Source of the DNA: an uncultured Mediterraneibacter sp.
GTDB taxonomy: Bacteria; Bacillota; Clostridia; Lachnospirales; Lachnospiraceae
Length of the DNA: 64,000 nucleotides
Assembly: GCA_944377745.1 (NCBI GenBank)
Contig: CALWFV010000003.1
Location: forward strand, 62,001 to 126,000
Direction: 5' to 3'
Each line of letters opens with the position of its first letter. Within the stretch, counting starts at the first letter, position 1. A program made the position numbers and the translations under genes. The notes beneath the pieces are model-generated. The model worked only from the letters and a program-made list of their open reading frames with translations, made no database searches and was not told the DNA's origin. Positions 12,505-20,916 of this stretch are shown in pieces.

Positions 12505-13005
12505 TCAGGGCTGGTCCCAGCTCAGACTGTGCAGATCCCCTTCCAGGTTCATTCCAGCAAATCCGTTCTGCCTCAGCGCCTCGTAGAGCACGATTGCAAC
12601 GGAATTTCCCAGGTTCAGGGACCGGATATCCCCGATCATGGGGATCCTCACACAGTTCTCCTGATTCTCCACAAGGATCTCCTCCGGGATTCCCGCGCTC
12701 TCCTTCCCGAACATGATATAACAGCCGTCCTCGTAGGCGACTTCCGTATAGACCTTCCGCGCCTTTGTGGTCGCCATATAGATCTTCGCTCCTGGATTCT
12801 TCTCCAGAAAATCCTCATAGTCTATGTATGTGGTCACATCAAGGTCTTTCCAGTAATCCATCCCGGCCCGCTTAAGCGCTTTCTCGCTGAGGCTGAAGCC
12901 GAGAGGTTCGATCAGATGAAGCCGGGTTCCTGTCGCAACGCAGGTCCGTCCTATATTTCCCGTGTTCGCCGGGATCTCCGGCTCAAGAAGCACGATATTC
13001 AGCAT
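12505..13005 (-). CDS. trmL: tRNA (cytidine/uridine-34-2'-O)-methyltransferase TrmL
   Basis: 166 residues, the length of the minimal SPOUT methyltransferase TrmL (YibK/CspR). It methylates the ribose of the wobble base in tRNA-Leu using S-adenosylmethionine. The start MLNIVLLEPEIPANTGNIGR, the centre MFGKESAGIP and the C-terminal knot IPMIGDIRSLNLGNSVAIVLYE are the family motifs 1-3. It is preceded by a terminator-like hairpin, so it may have its own promoter. Confidence 0.95.
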   Translation of the reverse strand: MLNIVLLEPEIPANTGNIGRTCVATGTRLHLIEPLGFSLSEKALKRAGMDYWKDLDVTTYIDYEDFLEKNPGAKIYMATTKARKVYTEVAYEDGCYIMFGKESAGIPEEILVENQENCVRIPMIGDIRSLNLGNSVAIVLYEALRQNGFAGMNLEGDLHSLSWDQP

Positions 13006-13032
13006 CTTTCCTGTCTCCTTTTAGAAAATATT

Positions 13033-13066
13033 ATGCACAGAGGAACTTTCCGGATCCTCTGTGCAT
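13033..13066 (-). terminator. Hairpin between the aminotransferase gene and trmL
   Basis: A perfect 12-base stem, ATGCACAGAGGA (13033-13044) with TCCTCTGTGCAT (13055-13066), and a 10-base loop. It lies about 25 bases after the aminotransferase stop on the minus strand. The following stretch AATATTTTCT is only moderately T-rich, so termination may be incomplete. Confidence 0.6.
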
Positions 13067-13090
13067 CGTTTCTCCCAGTCAGTATGGAAC

Positions 13091-14263
13091 TCACTGTTTT
13101 TCTGCGCGCAGCCGCTGGATAAAGCGTTCCACCCGTCCGAGAGCCTCCTTCAGATCCTCTATGGAATAGGCGTAGGAAATCCTCAGAAATCCTTCCCCAC
13201 ACTCTCCGAATGCAGTTCCGGGCACGATGGCAACTTTTTCTTCCTGCAGCAGTTTTGTGGCAAACTCTTCCGACGTCATACCGAACTCTTTAATGCTCGG
13301 GAATACGTAAAAAGCCCCGTACGGCTCAAAGCACTCCAGGCCCATCCGCTTAAACTCGCTCATGAGGAACCGCCTTCTCTCATTGTAGGAGCGCCTCATC
13401 TCCTGCACTTCGTCCTCGCAGTTCCTTAAGCCCTCCACAGCCGCATACTGACTGGTCGTAGGCGCGCACATGATGGCATACTGATGGAGTTTTGTCATCT
13501 GCTCGATGATATTCTCCGGCCCGCAGCAGTATCCGAGCCGCCATCCCGTCATGGCGAATCCCTTGGAAAAGCCGTTGATGACGATCGTGCGCTCCCGCAT
13601 CCCCGGCAGGGAGGCGATGGAGACATGCTCTCCCTTATAGGTCAACTCTGAATAGATCTCATCCGAGATCACATAAAGATCATGCTCCTTCACAAACTCC
13701 GCCACCGGCGCCAGATCCTCTCCGGTCATGATCGAACCTGTGGGATTGTTGGGGAACGGCATGACAAGCACCTTTGTCTTTGTCGTTGTATATTTTTCCA
13801 GATCCTCCACGGTCAGCTTGAACTCATTTTTGTACTGCAGCGGGATCACCACAGGTACCCCGTCCGCCATGAGAGTACAGGGCAGGTAGGACACATAACT
13901 GGGCTGCGGGATCAGCACCTCGTCCCCCGGATCCAGCATACAGCGCAGTCCGATGTCGATTGCCTCGCTTCCTCCCACCGTCACCAGCGTCTCATTTTTT
14001 GAGTCATAAGAGACGCCGATCTTTCTTTCCAGATATCTGCAGATCTCATTTCTGAGATCCTGCAGTCCTGCATTGGATGTATAGAATGTCTTTCCCTTCT
14101 CCAGGGAAAAGATCCCTTCCTCACGGATCCTCCACGGCGTATCAAAATCCGGCTCGCCGACGCCCAGAGAGATGGCGTCCTCCATCTCATTCGCAACGTC
14201 GAAGAATTTCCGGATACCGGAAGGCTGAATATCTACGATCTTTTTCGATAATGGGTTTCTCAT
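13091..14263 (-). CDS. Pyridoxal-phosphate aminotransferase, class I/II (aspartate aminotransferase-like)
   Basis: 390 residues, full length. The catalytic Lys that binds pyridoxal phosphate is in NGFSKGFAMTGWRLGY near residue 233. NNPTGS and the C-terminal EGFLRISYA Arg motif, which binds the substrate carboxylate, are also present. Members of this subgroup act on aspartate, aromatic amino acids or related substrates; the exact substrate cannot be fixed here. Its start codon overlaps the stop of the Lrp-type regulator (TAATG), so the regulator probably controls or senses the same amino acid. Confidence 0.9.
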   Translation of the reverse strand: MRNPLSKKIVDIQPSGIRKFFDVANEMEDAISLGVGEPDFDTPWRIREEGIFSLEKGKTFYTSNAGLQDLRNEICRYLERKIGVSYDSKNETLVTVGGSEAIDIGLRCMLDPGDEVLIPQPSYVSYLPCTLMADGVPVVIPLQYKNEFKLTVEDLEKYTTTKTKVLVMPFPNNPTGSIMTGEDLAPVAEFVKEHDLYVISDEIYSELTYKGEHVSIASLPGMRERTIVINGFSKGFAMTGWRLGYCCGPENIIEQMTKLHQYAIMCAPTTSQYAAVEGLRNCEDEVQEMRRSYNERRRFLMSEFKRMGLECFEPYGAFYVFPSIKEFGMTSEEFATKLLQEEKVAIVPGTAFGECGEGFLRISYAYSIEDLKEALGRVERFIQRLRAEKQ

Positions 14264-14766
14264 TACGGCGTCACCAGCATCCTTTCCGACTCTTTTCTCG
14301 GCACCATGATCGTGCCGTGGTCTTTGTATTTCTTAAGGATGAAGTGAGTGGCTGTGCTGAGGACCTCATCGATCGGTGACAGCTTCTCAGACACGAACCG
14401 GGAGACTTCCTTGAGCGTTCTTCCCTCCAGCGTCACGAGGAGATCATAGCTTCCGGAGATCAGGTATACCGCGTACACTTCCGGATAGTTGTAGATCCTC
14501 TCCGCGATACGGTCAAACCCCCGGTCTCTCTGGGGTGTGACGCGGACCTCGATGAGGGCGGTCACCATCTCCACCCCTGCTCTGTCCCAGTCGATCAGCG
14601 TGTGGTATCCGCAGATGATCTTCTCTTTCTCCATCTCAGCCATCTCATTCGCAACGTCCACTTCCTCCACACCGATGCGGATGGCAAGTTCTCCCAGATC
14701 CACCCGGCTGTTCTTCTCGATATCTTTTAAGATCTCCAGACGCAGCGCTTCTTTTTTGTCATTCAT
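14263..14766 (-). CDS. Lrp/AsnC-family transcriptional regulator
   Basis: 167 residues: an N-terminal winged helix-turn-helix (about 1-60) followed by a RAM ligand-binding domain with the expected beta-alpha-beta-beta-alpha-beta pattern (VTALIEVRVTPQRD, VYAVYLISGSYDLLVTLEG). Such proteins bind amino acids and control their metabolism. It is directly coupled to the downstream aminotransferase, an arrangement common in Clostridia, and probably regulates its own operon. Confidence 0.92.
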   Translation of the reverse strand: MNDKKEALRLEILKDIEKNSRVDLGELAIRIGVEEVDVANEMAEMEKEKIICGYHTLIDWDRAGVEMVTALIEVRVTPQRDRGFDRIAERIYNYPEVYAVYLISGSYDLLVTLEGRTLKEVSRFVSEKLSPIDEVLSTATHFILKKYKDHGTIMVPRKESERMLVTP

Positions 14767-14816
14767 GTTATCTACCTCCTGATCATAGGGTCCGGAACCC
14801 GTGTTCCGTTCCTTTT

Positions 14817-15881
14817 CTATATTTTTTCAACTGACATACGCCCTTCCCACCAGGATGCAAGTTCGTCCGGTGCAGGGCGGTCAAGATATCTTACCTCTTC
14901 TCCGCTTGTGATCACCCGCGCCTTCTGCGCTCTGGCAACCCCAAGCCTTCCGGCTCGCGCGCCGGCCCCCTCCAGCACTTCGATCACTTCTTCTGCGCGA
15001 TCTGCCGCCAGCAGGAAGCATCCCGCCGACGTCATCTGATAGGGGTTCAGATTAAAATACTCGCAGATTTCCACCGTCTCCTGTCTGAGACGGATGCTGC
15101 GCATGTCCGCCTCCAGTCCGGTCCCGGACATCTCAGAGAGATCCCACAGAGCGGCCAGGATTCCTCCGCTCCCGACCTGTCTTACAGCAGAGACAAGAGA
15201 TTTCTGTGTCCCCTTCTCTGCCTCTCTCTTCAGCCCGCAGGCTGTCTGTATGGCAGAGGGCAGGACCAGATCCTTCTTTAATTCTTTTGCATTTGCAAGA
15301 AAAGAGGGGACGAACCGGTTCTTCAGTTCCTCCTCCGCTTCATCCAGGATCCGCAGGGTCCCTTCCAGACCCGCATACCCGCAGAGAATGATCTCCTGGC
15401 CGGGCTGCATCCGGCCTTCCCCCGGCATGATTTCACTGTCCCGCATATCAGGATACATACATCCCGCCGCGGTCACTGTGATGACAGGGAACCGGACAGC
15501 CGGTGAGACTTCCCCCTGGATACATGCCGCCTGAAGATCCATCTCACTGCATGCCTCCTCCAGACCTGCTGCCAGTTCGCGAAGCGTCTCCTCCTCCGCT
15601 CCTAACGGAAGAAGGATCCTTGCGGAGATTCCGGCCGGGACAGCATCTTTTGCCGCCACATTGCCCGCCGCTTCCAGCACCGCATAGAAGCCGGTCCTGC
15701 CGGATCTTCCGTATGCCGACGCCTCTGCCCAGACCATGCCTTCTTTATCCGGAGGCATAAGGACTCCGCCCGCACTCTCTTTTGTGAGCTGCGAGACTTC
15801 ACCCTGTCTTCTCATATGAAACTGTTTCCCGACAGACCTGCGCCATGCAGTCTGAGATATCTTTCCGGTCTTCATTGTCAT
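14817..15881 (-). CDS. AIR-synthase-related protein (HypE/PurM-like fold)
   Basis: 354 residues resembling AIR synthase related proteins, the superfamily of PurM, HypE, SelD and ThiL that bind ATP in a two-domain fold. The Gly-rich motifs are moderately conserved (GRSGRTGFYAVLEAAGNVAAKDA; QVGSGGILAALWDLSE; the C-terminal TSAGCFLLAADRAEEVIEVL). No hydrogenase genes lie nearby, so a HypE role is unlikely. The start overlaps the stop of the VanW gene (ATGA), giving coupled translation. Its substrate is unknown; the fold assignment is fairly safe. Confidence 0.75.
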   Translation of the reverse strand: MTMKTGKISQTAWRRSVGKQFHMRRQGEVSQLTKESAGGVLMPPDKEGMVWAEASAYGRSGRTGFYAVLEAAGNVAAKDAVPAGISARILLPLGAEEETLRELAAGLEEACSEMDLQAACIQGEVSPAVRFPVITVTAAGCMYPDMRDSEIMPGEGRMQPGQEIILCGYAGLEGTLRILDEAEEELKNRFVPSFLANAKELKKDLVLPSAIQTACGLKREAEKGTQKSLVSAVRQVGSGGILAALWDLSEMSGTGLEADMRSIRLRQETVEICEYFNLNPYQMTSAGCFLLAADRAEEVIEVLEGAGARAGRLGVARAQKARVITSGEEVRYLDRPAPDELASWWEGRMSVEKI

Positions 15882-17398
15882 TCTTCCGAACTTCCTTCTG
15901 TGATCTCTTCGATCGCGGCAAGGATCCGGTCCTCGTCCTGGGTCTCGATCGCCGCGTTCATCTTTTCCGTATCTTCCTCATTATCCGACGCCGTTCCCAC
16001 GGAAATGGTCTCTGCGGATCCGTTATACTGGCTGTAATTGACCGTATCCCGGCTGACTTCCTCTCCATCCTCATATACGATCTTCCAGAGCTGGGCTGTC
16101 AGGCCTTCCTGTGCGGAACTGCTTGTGTACATCTCTCCGATATAATCGTCTGTCGCCACGTAACGGATCTCATCTGATTCCGTAGTCTCGATGGTCTCAC
16201 TCTCAAATTCAATGGAACGTTTTTCCTGTCTCGTCTCTTTCCCATAGATATTAAACCCGATGTTCCCATCCGAGAGCACCGACTCGATATAGATCGGATC
16301 TTCTTTATCATTCCTGAACTTCAGATCCTTCACATCTCCGGCGATGGCAGCGTCCATAGACGGCTCCACATAGGAAACCAGCATGGAATGAGCATACCTC
16401 TCCGTGATCTCAATCTCTGCGAGCAGCAGCGCATTGTACAGAGTTGTGGACACCTGACAGATCCCGCCGCCCATGGAATCCACCACCTCACCATTCTCAA
16501 AGGAAGCCGCCATCCCATAGCCGTTCTCCTCTGTATACGGCTCCATCAGCGCATTGGCGGAGACTTCCTCTCCAGGCTGTACCAGCGTTCCTCCCACATG
16601 TTCTGCGCCGGACTCTACGTTCATGATCCGCCCTTCATTTCCGTCTCCGTAATAGGTGCTGTACGACCCGAGAACATCCGTGATCCCGCTCAGATCCTCA
16701 GACACGATCTGCGCATCTTCATAGCTCACTTCCGCTTGTACCGTACCGCCCTTTTTATCCCAGTCACCGCCGATCAGTTCATTGATATTGGCCACTGTCT
16801 TCTCCAGGTCGATCACCTCGCCCTGCTCGTCTTCTATCAACTGCGTCGCTCCGTCCTGCCGGGTCAGCCGGGCGTCCACCGGCGTCTTCAAAAGACTGCC
16901 GAGGCAGTTGTTCAGCGCATCCTCCGCCGACTCTTCCGTCACCTGATATTCAATCGGATAATTGATGCTGAAAGAACCATCCTCCGATCCTTTCAGGATC
17001 TTATAGTTTTCAACCGAGTTTCCTTTTTTTCCGCAGTCTGCCGCCTCCTGCGCGATCTCATCCAGATCTTTCACGGAACCCCCCAGGTCTCCAAGTGTGA
17101 CCGTTCCCTGACCTCCGTTTTTCAGCGTGAGAACGATCTCTTCGCCGGCATATGCCTGAGCCGCGCTCTCAACCGCGGCTTTTGCTTCCTCCGCAGTCAT
17201 ACCGGAGACATCGGTACCCCCGATAGATACGCCCTCTATGATGATATCCGGATCATACCTGCTGATAGTCCTGTGGATCATCACCTGCACGACGATGATG
17301 ACTAGCAGCGCACATATCAGAAGGACCGCCAGTCCGATCAGCGTCCTCTTGTATGAATTTCTTCCGGTTCTTTTTCTCTTCCTTCTGTTATCTGCCAA
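15878..17398 (-). CDS. VanW-family protein with putative peptidoglycan-binding domain
   Basis: 506 residues. The N-terminus is basic, followed by one membrane helix (about 20-42), then a long extracellular part. Residues about 60-250 resemble the peptidoglycan-binding repeat region of YoaR-type proteins, and residues about 260-400 form the VanW domain with MGGGICQVSTTLYNALLLAE. The C-terminus is acidic and disordered (EEDTEKMNAAIETQ). The start is TTG at 17398 with GGGAG about 9 bases ahead. VanW domains occur in cell-wall loci, but their biochemical role is not settled. Confidence 0.88.
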   Translation of the reverse strand: MADNRRKRKRTGRNSYKRTLIGLAVLLICALLVIIVVQVMIHRTISRYDPDIIIEGVSIGGTDVSGMTAEEAKAAVESAAQAYAGEEIVLTLKNGGQGTVTLGDLGGSVKDLDEIAQEAADCGKKGNSVENYKILKGSEDGSFSINYPIEYQVTEESAEDALNNCLGSLLKTPVDARLTRQDGATQLIEDEQGEVIDLEKTVANINELIGGDWDKKGGTVQAEVSYEDAQIVSEDLSGITDVLGSYSTYYGDGNEGRIMNVESGAEHVGGTLVQPGEEVSANALMEPYTEENGYGMAASFENGEVVDSMGGGICQVSTTLYNALLLAEIEITERYAHSMLVSYVEPSMDAAIAGDVKDLKFRNDKEDPIYIESVLSDGNIGFNIYGKETRQEKRSIEFESETIETTESDEIRYVATDDYIGEMYTSSSAQEGLTAQLWKIVYEDGEEVSRDTVNYSQYNGSAETISVGTASDNEEDTEKMNAAIETQDEDRILAAIEEITEGSSEE

Positions 17399-17490
17399 TC
17401 TGCACCGCTCCCAACCTGCCCGGATCCGCGCCCGGAACTTAAACTTATGGCCCTGTTCCGGTCTGCTTTCCCTGTCCTCCTGTCACACTG

Positions 17491-17625
17491 CTACATAAGA
17501 TATGGGATCACCATCGTTGCGATCATCGCCACGATCACGACCATAATGATAATAGATATGATCCTTCTTACTTTTTTATCATAAAAATTCATGAAGCTCT
17601 GTCCTTCCTTTTCCTGTCTGCTCAT
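17491..17625 (-). CDS. 44-residue single-span membrane peptide
   Basis: ATG at 17625, TAG at 17491-17493. The start overlaps the stop of the upstream radical SAM gene by 4 bases (ATGA), strong support for translation. The product has a charged N-terminus (MSRQEKEG, DKKVRR) and a hydrophobic helix of about 22 residues (IISIIIMVVIVAMIATMVI), so it should be an N-in single-pass membrane peptide. It resembles the small DUF4044-like membrane proteins of Firmicutes, but that match is by eye only. The VanW gene follows 92 bases later. Confidence 0.7.
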   Translation of the reverse strand: MSRQEKEGQSFMNFYDKKVRRIISIIIMVVIVAMIATMVIPYLM

Positions 17626-19352
17626 ATATCTGCATCCTGCCATCCGGTGATATCCAGGACCAGAGCGTCCCCGGTCAGAGGATCTCTGTGCCTGTAATCA
17701 AACAGAAGAAGCCTGCCGCGGAACTGCTCCAGATGGGTCATCTTGCGCATCTGCCTACCGTCATATCCGTCATACTCCCGAAGATATGCATGTTCCTGCG
17801 CTTCCTTCCTGTAAAACGCGGCTGCTTCCTCTTTGCTCACCTTATCTTCACCCAGAAATTCCGGACGGTTTCTCACATTATCTCTCAAATACAGGTCCAA
17901 TGTCAACCACCCCTGATATTCTTCCGGATTTTTCACGCCGCTTCCGCTGATAAACCGGTACAGGATCTCATATCTGGTGATCCGGGAGTGGCTCACGCCG
18001 AACAGGCCTTCGGACTCATAGTATGATGCCAGAGACTCATACATGGCAAACGGCGAAGGGAACTCCTTTTCCAGTTCCCGCATAGTATTCGCGAACTGAG
18101 CGCTGTTATAATATACCTCCACCATCTCTTCCACTTTCTTGAGATGGATGATCTCCCCATAGGAAAGCCACCGGGTAGACAGTACTTCGTACGGCGGCCT
18201 GTCCTGATACAGCAGAGCGTATTCTTTTGTTTTTTCATGCATCAGTGACCCCTTCAGAACTTTCAGGAACCCCAGCTGGAGCTGTTCCGGCCGCATCCGG
18301 TATACTTCGTCAAAGGACGCCGCAAAACTGCCGTAGTTTTCATATGGAAGCCCCGCGATCAGATCCAGATGCCGGTGTACGTTCTTTTTCTCTTTGATCC
18401 GGCTGACATTCTCCCTGACTTTTTCGATATCCATCGTCCTGCGTATCTCACGGATCGTCCGCTCATTGGCGGACTGTACTCCGATCTCAAGCTGGATCAG
18501 CCCGGGTCGCATGCTCCGGATCAGACGGATCTCCTCCTCATTCAGCAGATCCGCGGCCACCTCAAAATGAAAATTCGTCTTACCCCTGTCATGCTCCGCA
18601 ATGTAGGACCAGACCGCCATCGCATGGTCGTGACGGCAGTTGAACGTGCGGTCCACAAATTTTACCTGAGGCACCTCATGATCGATAAAAAACTGCAGCT
18701 CCCGCTTCACCAGTTCCATCTCCCGGAACCGGAGGGATTTGTCGATGGAGGACAGACAATAGCTGCAGGAAAACGGACATCCACGGCTGGACTCATAGTA
18801 GATGATGCGGTTTTTAAACCGGTCCATATTTTCGTACACAAAAGGCACCGTACTCAGATCCAGGACTTCCTGCGGTTCATTCACCGTCGCTCCTCCTGAC
18901 AAATTTCTGTAAGCAATGCCCTTGATATCCGCCAGTTGTTTTTCCTGGCCGTTTTCCGCTTCCTGTCCGTGAAAATATTCCGCCAGTTCCAGGAACGTCT
19001 CCTCTCCTTCCCCATACATGATCCCCTGGATCATCGGATATTTCTCGAGTATCTCCGCCGCATTCCAGGAGACCTCGGGACCTCCCAGCCAGAGTTTTGC
19101 CTCCGGCAGGACCTTGGGCAGTTCCGCCAGAAGCAGTTCCACGTAAGTGATATTCCACAGGTAGCAGGAAAAGCAGATCACATCCGGCTGCTCTTCATAG
19201 AGATCCATCAGGATCTCATCCACTGTCTGGTTGATCGTATATTCTCTGATCTCTATCTCGTCCGCATAGCGGCGCGCGTACGCCTGAAGGCTGTACACTG
19301 CGAGGTTGGAATGGATATATTTCGCATTGATGGCTGTAAGCAGGATCTTCAT
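17622..19352 (-). CDS. B12-binding radical SAM protein (DUF4080 type)
   Basis: 576 residues: an N-terminal cobalamin-binding-like Rossmann domain (about 1-150), then the radical SAM core with the iron-sulfur cluster motif CPFSCSYCLSS (CxxxCxxC), then a C-terminal DUF4080-like part. It has the layout of class B radical SAM enzymes, which are often methyltransferases, but the substrate is unknown. It heads a run of coupled genes (membrane peptide, VanW, AIR-synthase-like). Confidence 0.88.
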   Translation of the reverse strand: MKILLTAINAKYIHSNLAVYSLQAYARRYADEIEIREYTINQTVDEILMDLYEEQPDVICFSCYLWNITYVELLLAELPKVLPEAKLWLGGPEVSWNAAEILEKYPMIQGIMYGEGEETFLELAEYFHGQEAENGQEKQLADIKGIAYRNLSGGATVNEPQEVLDLSTVPFVYENMDRFKNRIIYYESSRGCPFSCSYCLSSIDKSLRFREMELVKRELQFFIDHEVPQVKFVDRTFNCRHDHAMAVWSYIAEHDRGKTNFHFEVAADLLNEEEIRLIRSMRPGLIQLEIGVQSANERTIREIRRTMDIEKVRENVSRIKEKKNVHRHLDLIAGLPYENYGSFAASFDEVYRMRPEQLQLGFLKVLKGSLMHEKTKEYALLYQDRPPYEVLSTRWLSYGEIIHLKKVEEMVEVYYNSAQFANTMRELEKEFPSPFAMYESLASYYESEGLFGVSHSRITRYEILYRFISGSGVKNPEEYQGWLTLDLYLRDNVRNRPEFLGEDKVSKEEAAAFYRKEAQEHAYLREYDGYDGRQMRKMTHLEQFRGRLLLFDYRHRDPLTGDALVLDITGWQDADI

Positions 19353-19390
19353 CGTCTGAGTGCCTCCTTTATTCTGTCGTTATCCCATCT

Positions 19391-20431
19391 TTATTCTGCT
19401 GTTGTTCCGGCCCTTTCTTTTTTCCAGTATCGCTCCATCTGTTTCTTGTCCAGGCTCTCCACGAACCGCTTTTTAAACACAAGAAATTCCTCCAGATCCA
19501 TCAGAATATGATAGAGCACGGCTCTTCCTTCAAATTCTTCCCTTGTTGCCGGGAGGGGTTCTTCTTTCATTTCCGCAAACATTTCCTCCAGCTTCCGTAT
19601 CTGCGCCTCCGGCGAATTAGTCTCCACCACATAAGGCGCCATGTACACGATATAGTCCGAGACGATCTTCGCCTGGCGGGGCATGCTGCGTATCTTTTTG
19701 ATCTCGTAGTGCAGATTGTGAAGAACACCGAACTGTCTCAGCCTCATCTCAAAATAATCGATATAGTACCCGGGATGCGACTGGAATGTATTGTCCTGAT
19801 ATTCGCAGGCGTCCCGCACGAACTCCTCGATCTCTCCTTCCAGCCGGCAGACATCGTCCCACACACTGCCCTGCATCTCTCTGCCGGTAAGGTATTCCGC
19901 CAGTTCACCCAGCACCTTCTGAAGCTGCTGTTCTGTGTACCGCATTCCGCTGATCAGACCGTTTTTCTGATGTCTGTAATCGTAGAACAGGTTCAGGACC
20001 ACGGCGATGGAAATCCCGATCAGCACCAGAAGGAACTCGTTAAAAATAAATCCAAACCCGAAATCTTCCGTCATCAGGAAATGCGTTCCGATTACGGAGT
20101 TTACCGATATGGTCGCCTGCCATCCCAGCAAATGGCAGACACCGATGAGAAGTAATACAAAGATCCCGTATGCCACCCATCCGCTTTCCATCACACCGAT
20201 CGTTATTCCCGCCAGTACCACGGTGACCCCAAATGTGATCAGGCGGTACAGGGAGAGTTTCAGAGTCTCCCACTTCGTGGTAACCAGAGTGAGCAAAGTG
20301 ATGCTTCCCGCCGAAACCGCATACTGAAGCCTGAGAGACTGGGCGAGCCAGATGGCCGCGCTGCTCCCCACAGCAATCTTCATCGCCCGCAGCAGAAGCT
20401 TTTTCCATTCCTTTTTCTTTTTTCTCTTCAC
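19391..20431 (-). CDS. Aromatic-acid-exporter-like membrane protein (FUSC/ArAE type)
   Basis: 346 residues. The N-terminal 150 residues hold about five membrane helices with the FUSC-type start (AVGSSAAIWLAQSLRLQYAVSAGS). The C-terminal half is cytoplasmic and helical, like the ArAE_1_C domain. Such proteins are assumed to export aromatic or organic acids, without direct proof for most. It starts at GTG 20431 with GGGAGG about 5 bases ahead. It is followed by the radical SAM gene after 38 bases, so it may share its transcript. Confidence 0.82.
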   Translation of the reverse strand: MKRKKKKEWKKLLLRAMKIAVGSSAAIWLAQSLRLQYAVSAGSITLLTLVTTKWETLKLSLYRLITFGVTVVLAGITIGVMESGWVAYGIFVLLLIGVCHLLGWQATISVNSVIGTHFLMTEDFGFGFIFNEFLLVLIGISIAVVLNLFYDYRHQKNGLISGMRYTEQQLQKVLGELAEYLTGREMQGSVWDDVCRLEGEIEEFVRDACEYQDNTFQSHPGYYIDYFEMRLRQFGVLHNLHYEIKKIRSMPRQAKIVSDYIVYMAPYVVETNSPEAQIRKLEEMFAEMKEEPLPATREEFEGRAVLYHILMDLEEFLVFKKRFVESLDKKQMERYWKKERAGTTAE

Positions 20432-20549
20432 TTTGGCCTCCCCTTTTCCCTATGTATAAACTGAAAACCTTTTCTTATTAAAACTTTTTCTTATTGTAAA
20501 TTAGAACCGGCTTTTCTGACAAGGATATTTAAAAAACATTCCCCATCCA

Positions 20550-20578
20550 TTGACATTTCCATAAAAACCATGTAAAAT
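20550..20578 (+). promoter_or_regulatory. Promoter of the SRP RNA gene
   Basis: A consensus -35 TTGACA (20550-20555), a 17-base spacer and a -10 TAAAAT (20573-20578). The predicted start near 20585 coincides with the 5' end of the SRP RNA. This is the expected strong constitutive promoter of a stable RNA. Confidence 0.88.
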
Positions 20579-20584
20579 TAAGAC

Positions 20585-20846
20585 TCGTGCAGCCGGGGTG
20601 TTAGCGGTACCTTGTACCTGCAATCCGCTATAGCAGGGGTGATATTGCGCGGAGGGCGGCAGCCGGCAGGGCTGCCCCCGGTAAGTGACGTTGATGTCTG
20701 GGTCTCACGCGACGGGAACCTGTGAACCGTGTCAGGTCGGGAACGGAGCAGCACTAAGCAGGAGCTCCCGGGTGCCGTGAGGGTGCCTGGGCTGAGTTAA
20801 CTGCCGGGGTAACGCCTGTTAGCCAAGTTCGAAGCGCAATGCACGT
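20585..20846 (+). ncRNA. ffs: Signal recognition particle RNA, large bacterial type
   Basis: About 262 bases. The core domain is recognised from the apical segment GTCAGGTCGGGAACGGAGCA followed by GCACTAAG, the universal SRP domain IV signature. The 5' part with TTAGCGGTACC and AATCCGCTATAGCAGG matches the Alu domain of the Bacillus-type 6S-sized scRNA. The ends pair with each other: CGTGCA at 20586-20591 with TGCACG at 20840-20845. With protein Ffh it targets membrane and secreted proteins to the translocon. It has its own promoter and terminator. Confidence 0.96.
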
Positions 20847-20861
20847 AAAAAAAGAAAAAGT

Positions 20862-20911
20862 CTCCGGAACATGCCAGAGCAGAACTGCTGCGGCATGTTC
20901 CGGAGTTTTTT
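20862..20911 (+). terminator. Strong bidirectional terminator after the SRP RNA
   Basis: A perfect 14-base stem, CTCCGGAACATGCC (20862-20875) with GGCATGTTCCGGAG (20892-20905), followed by TTTTTT on the plus strand. On the minus strand the stem is also followed by a T-rich run, so it also ends the gene at 20917-22599. Confidence 0.93.
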
Positions 20912-20916
20912 GTTTT

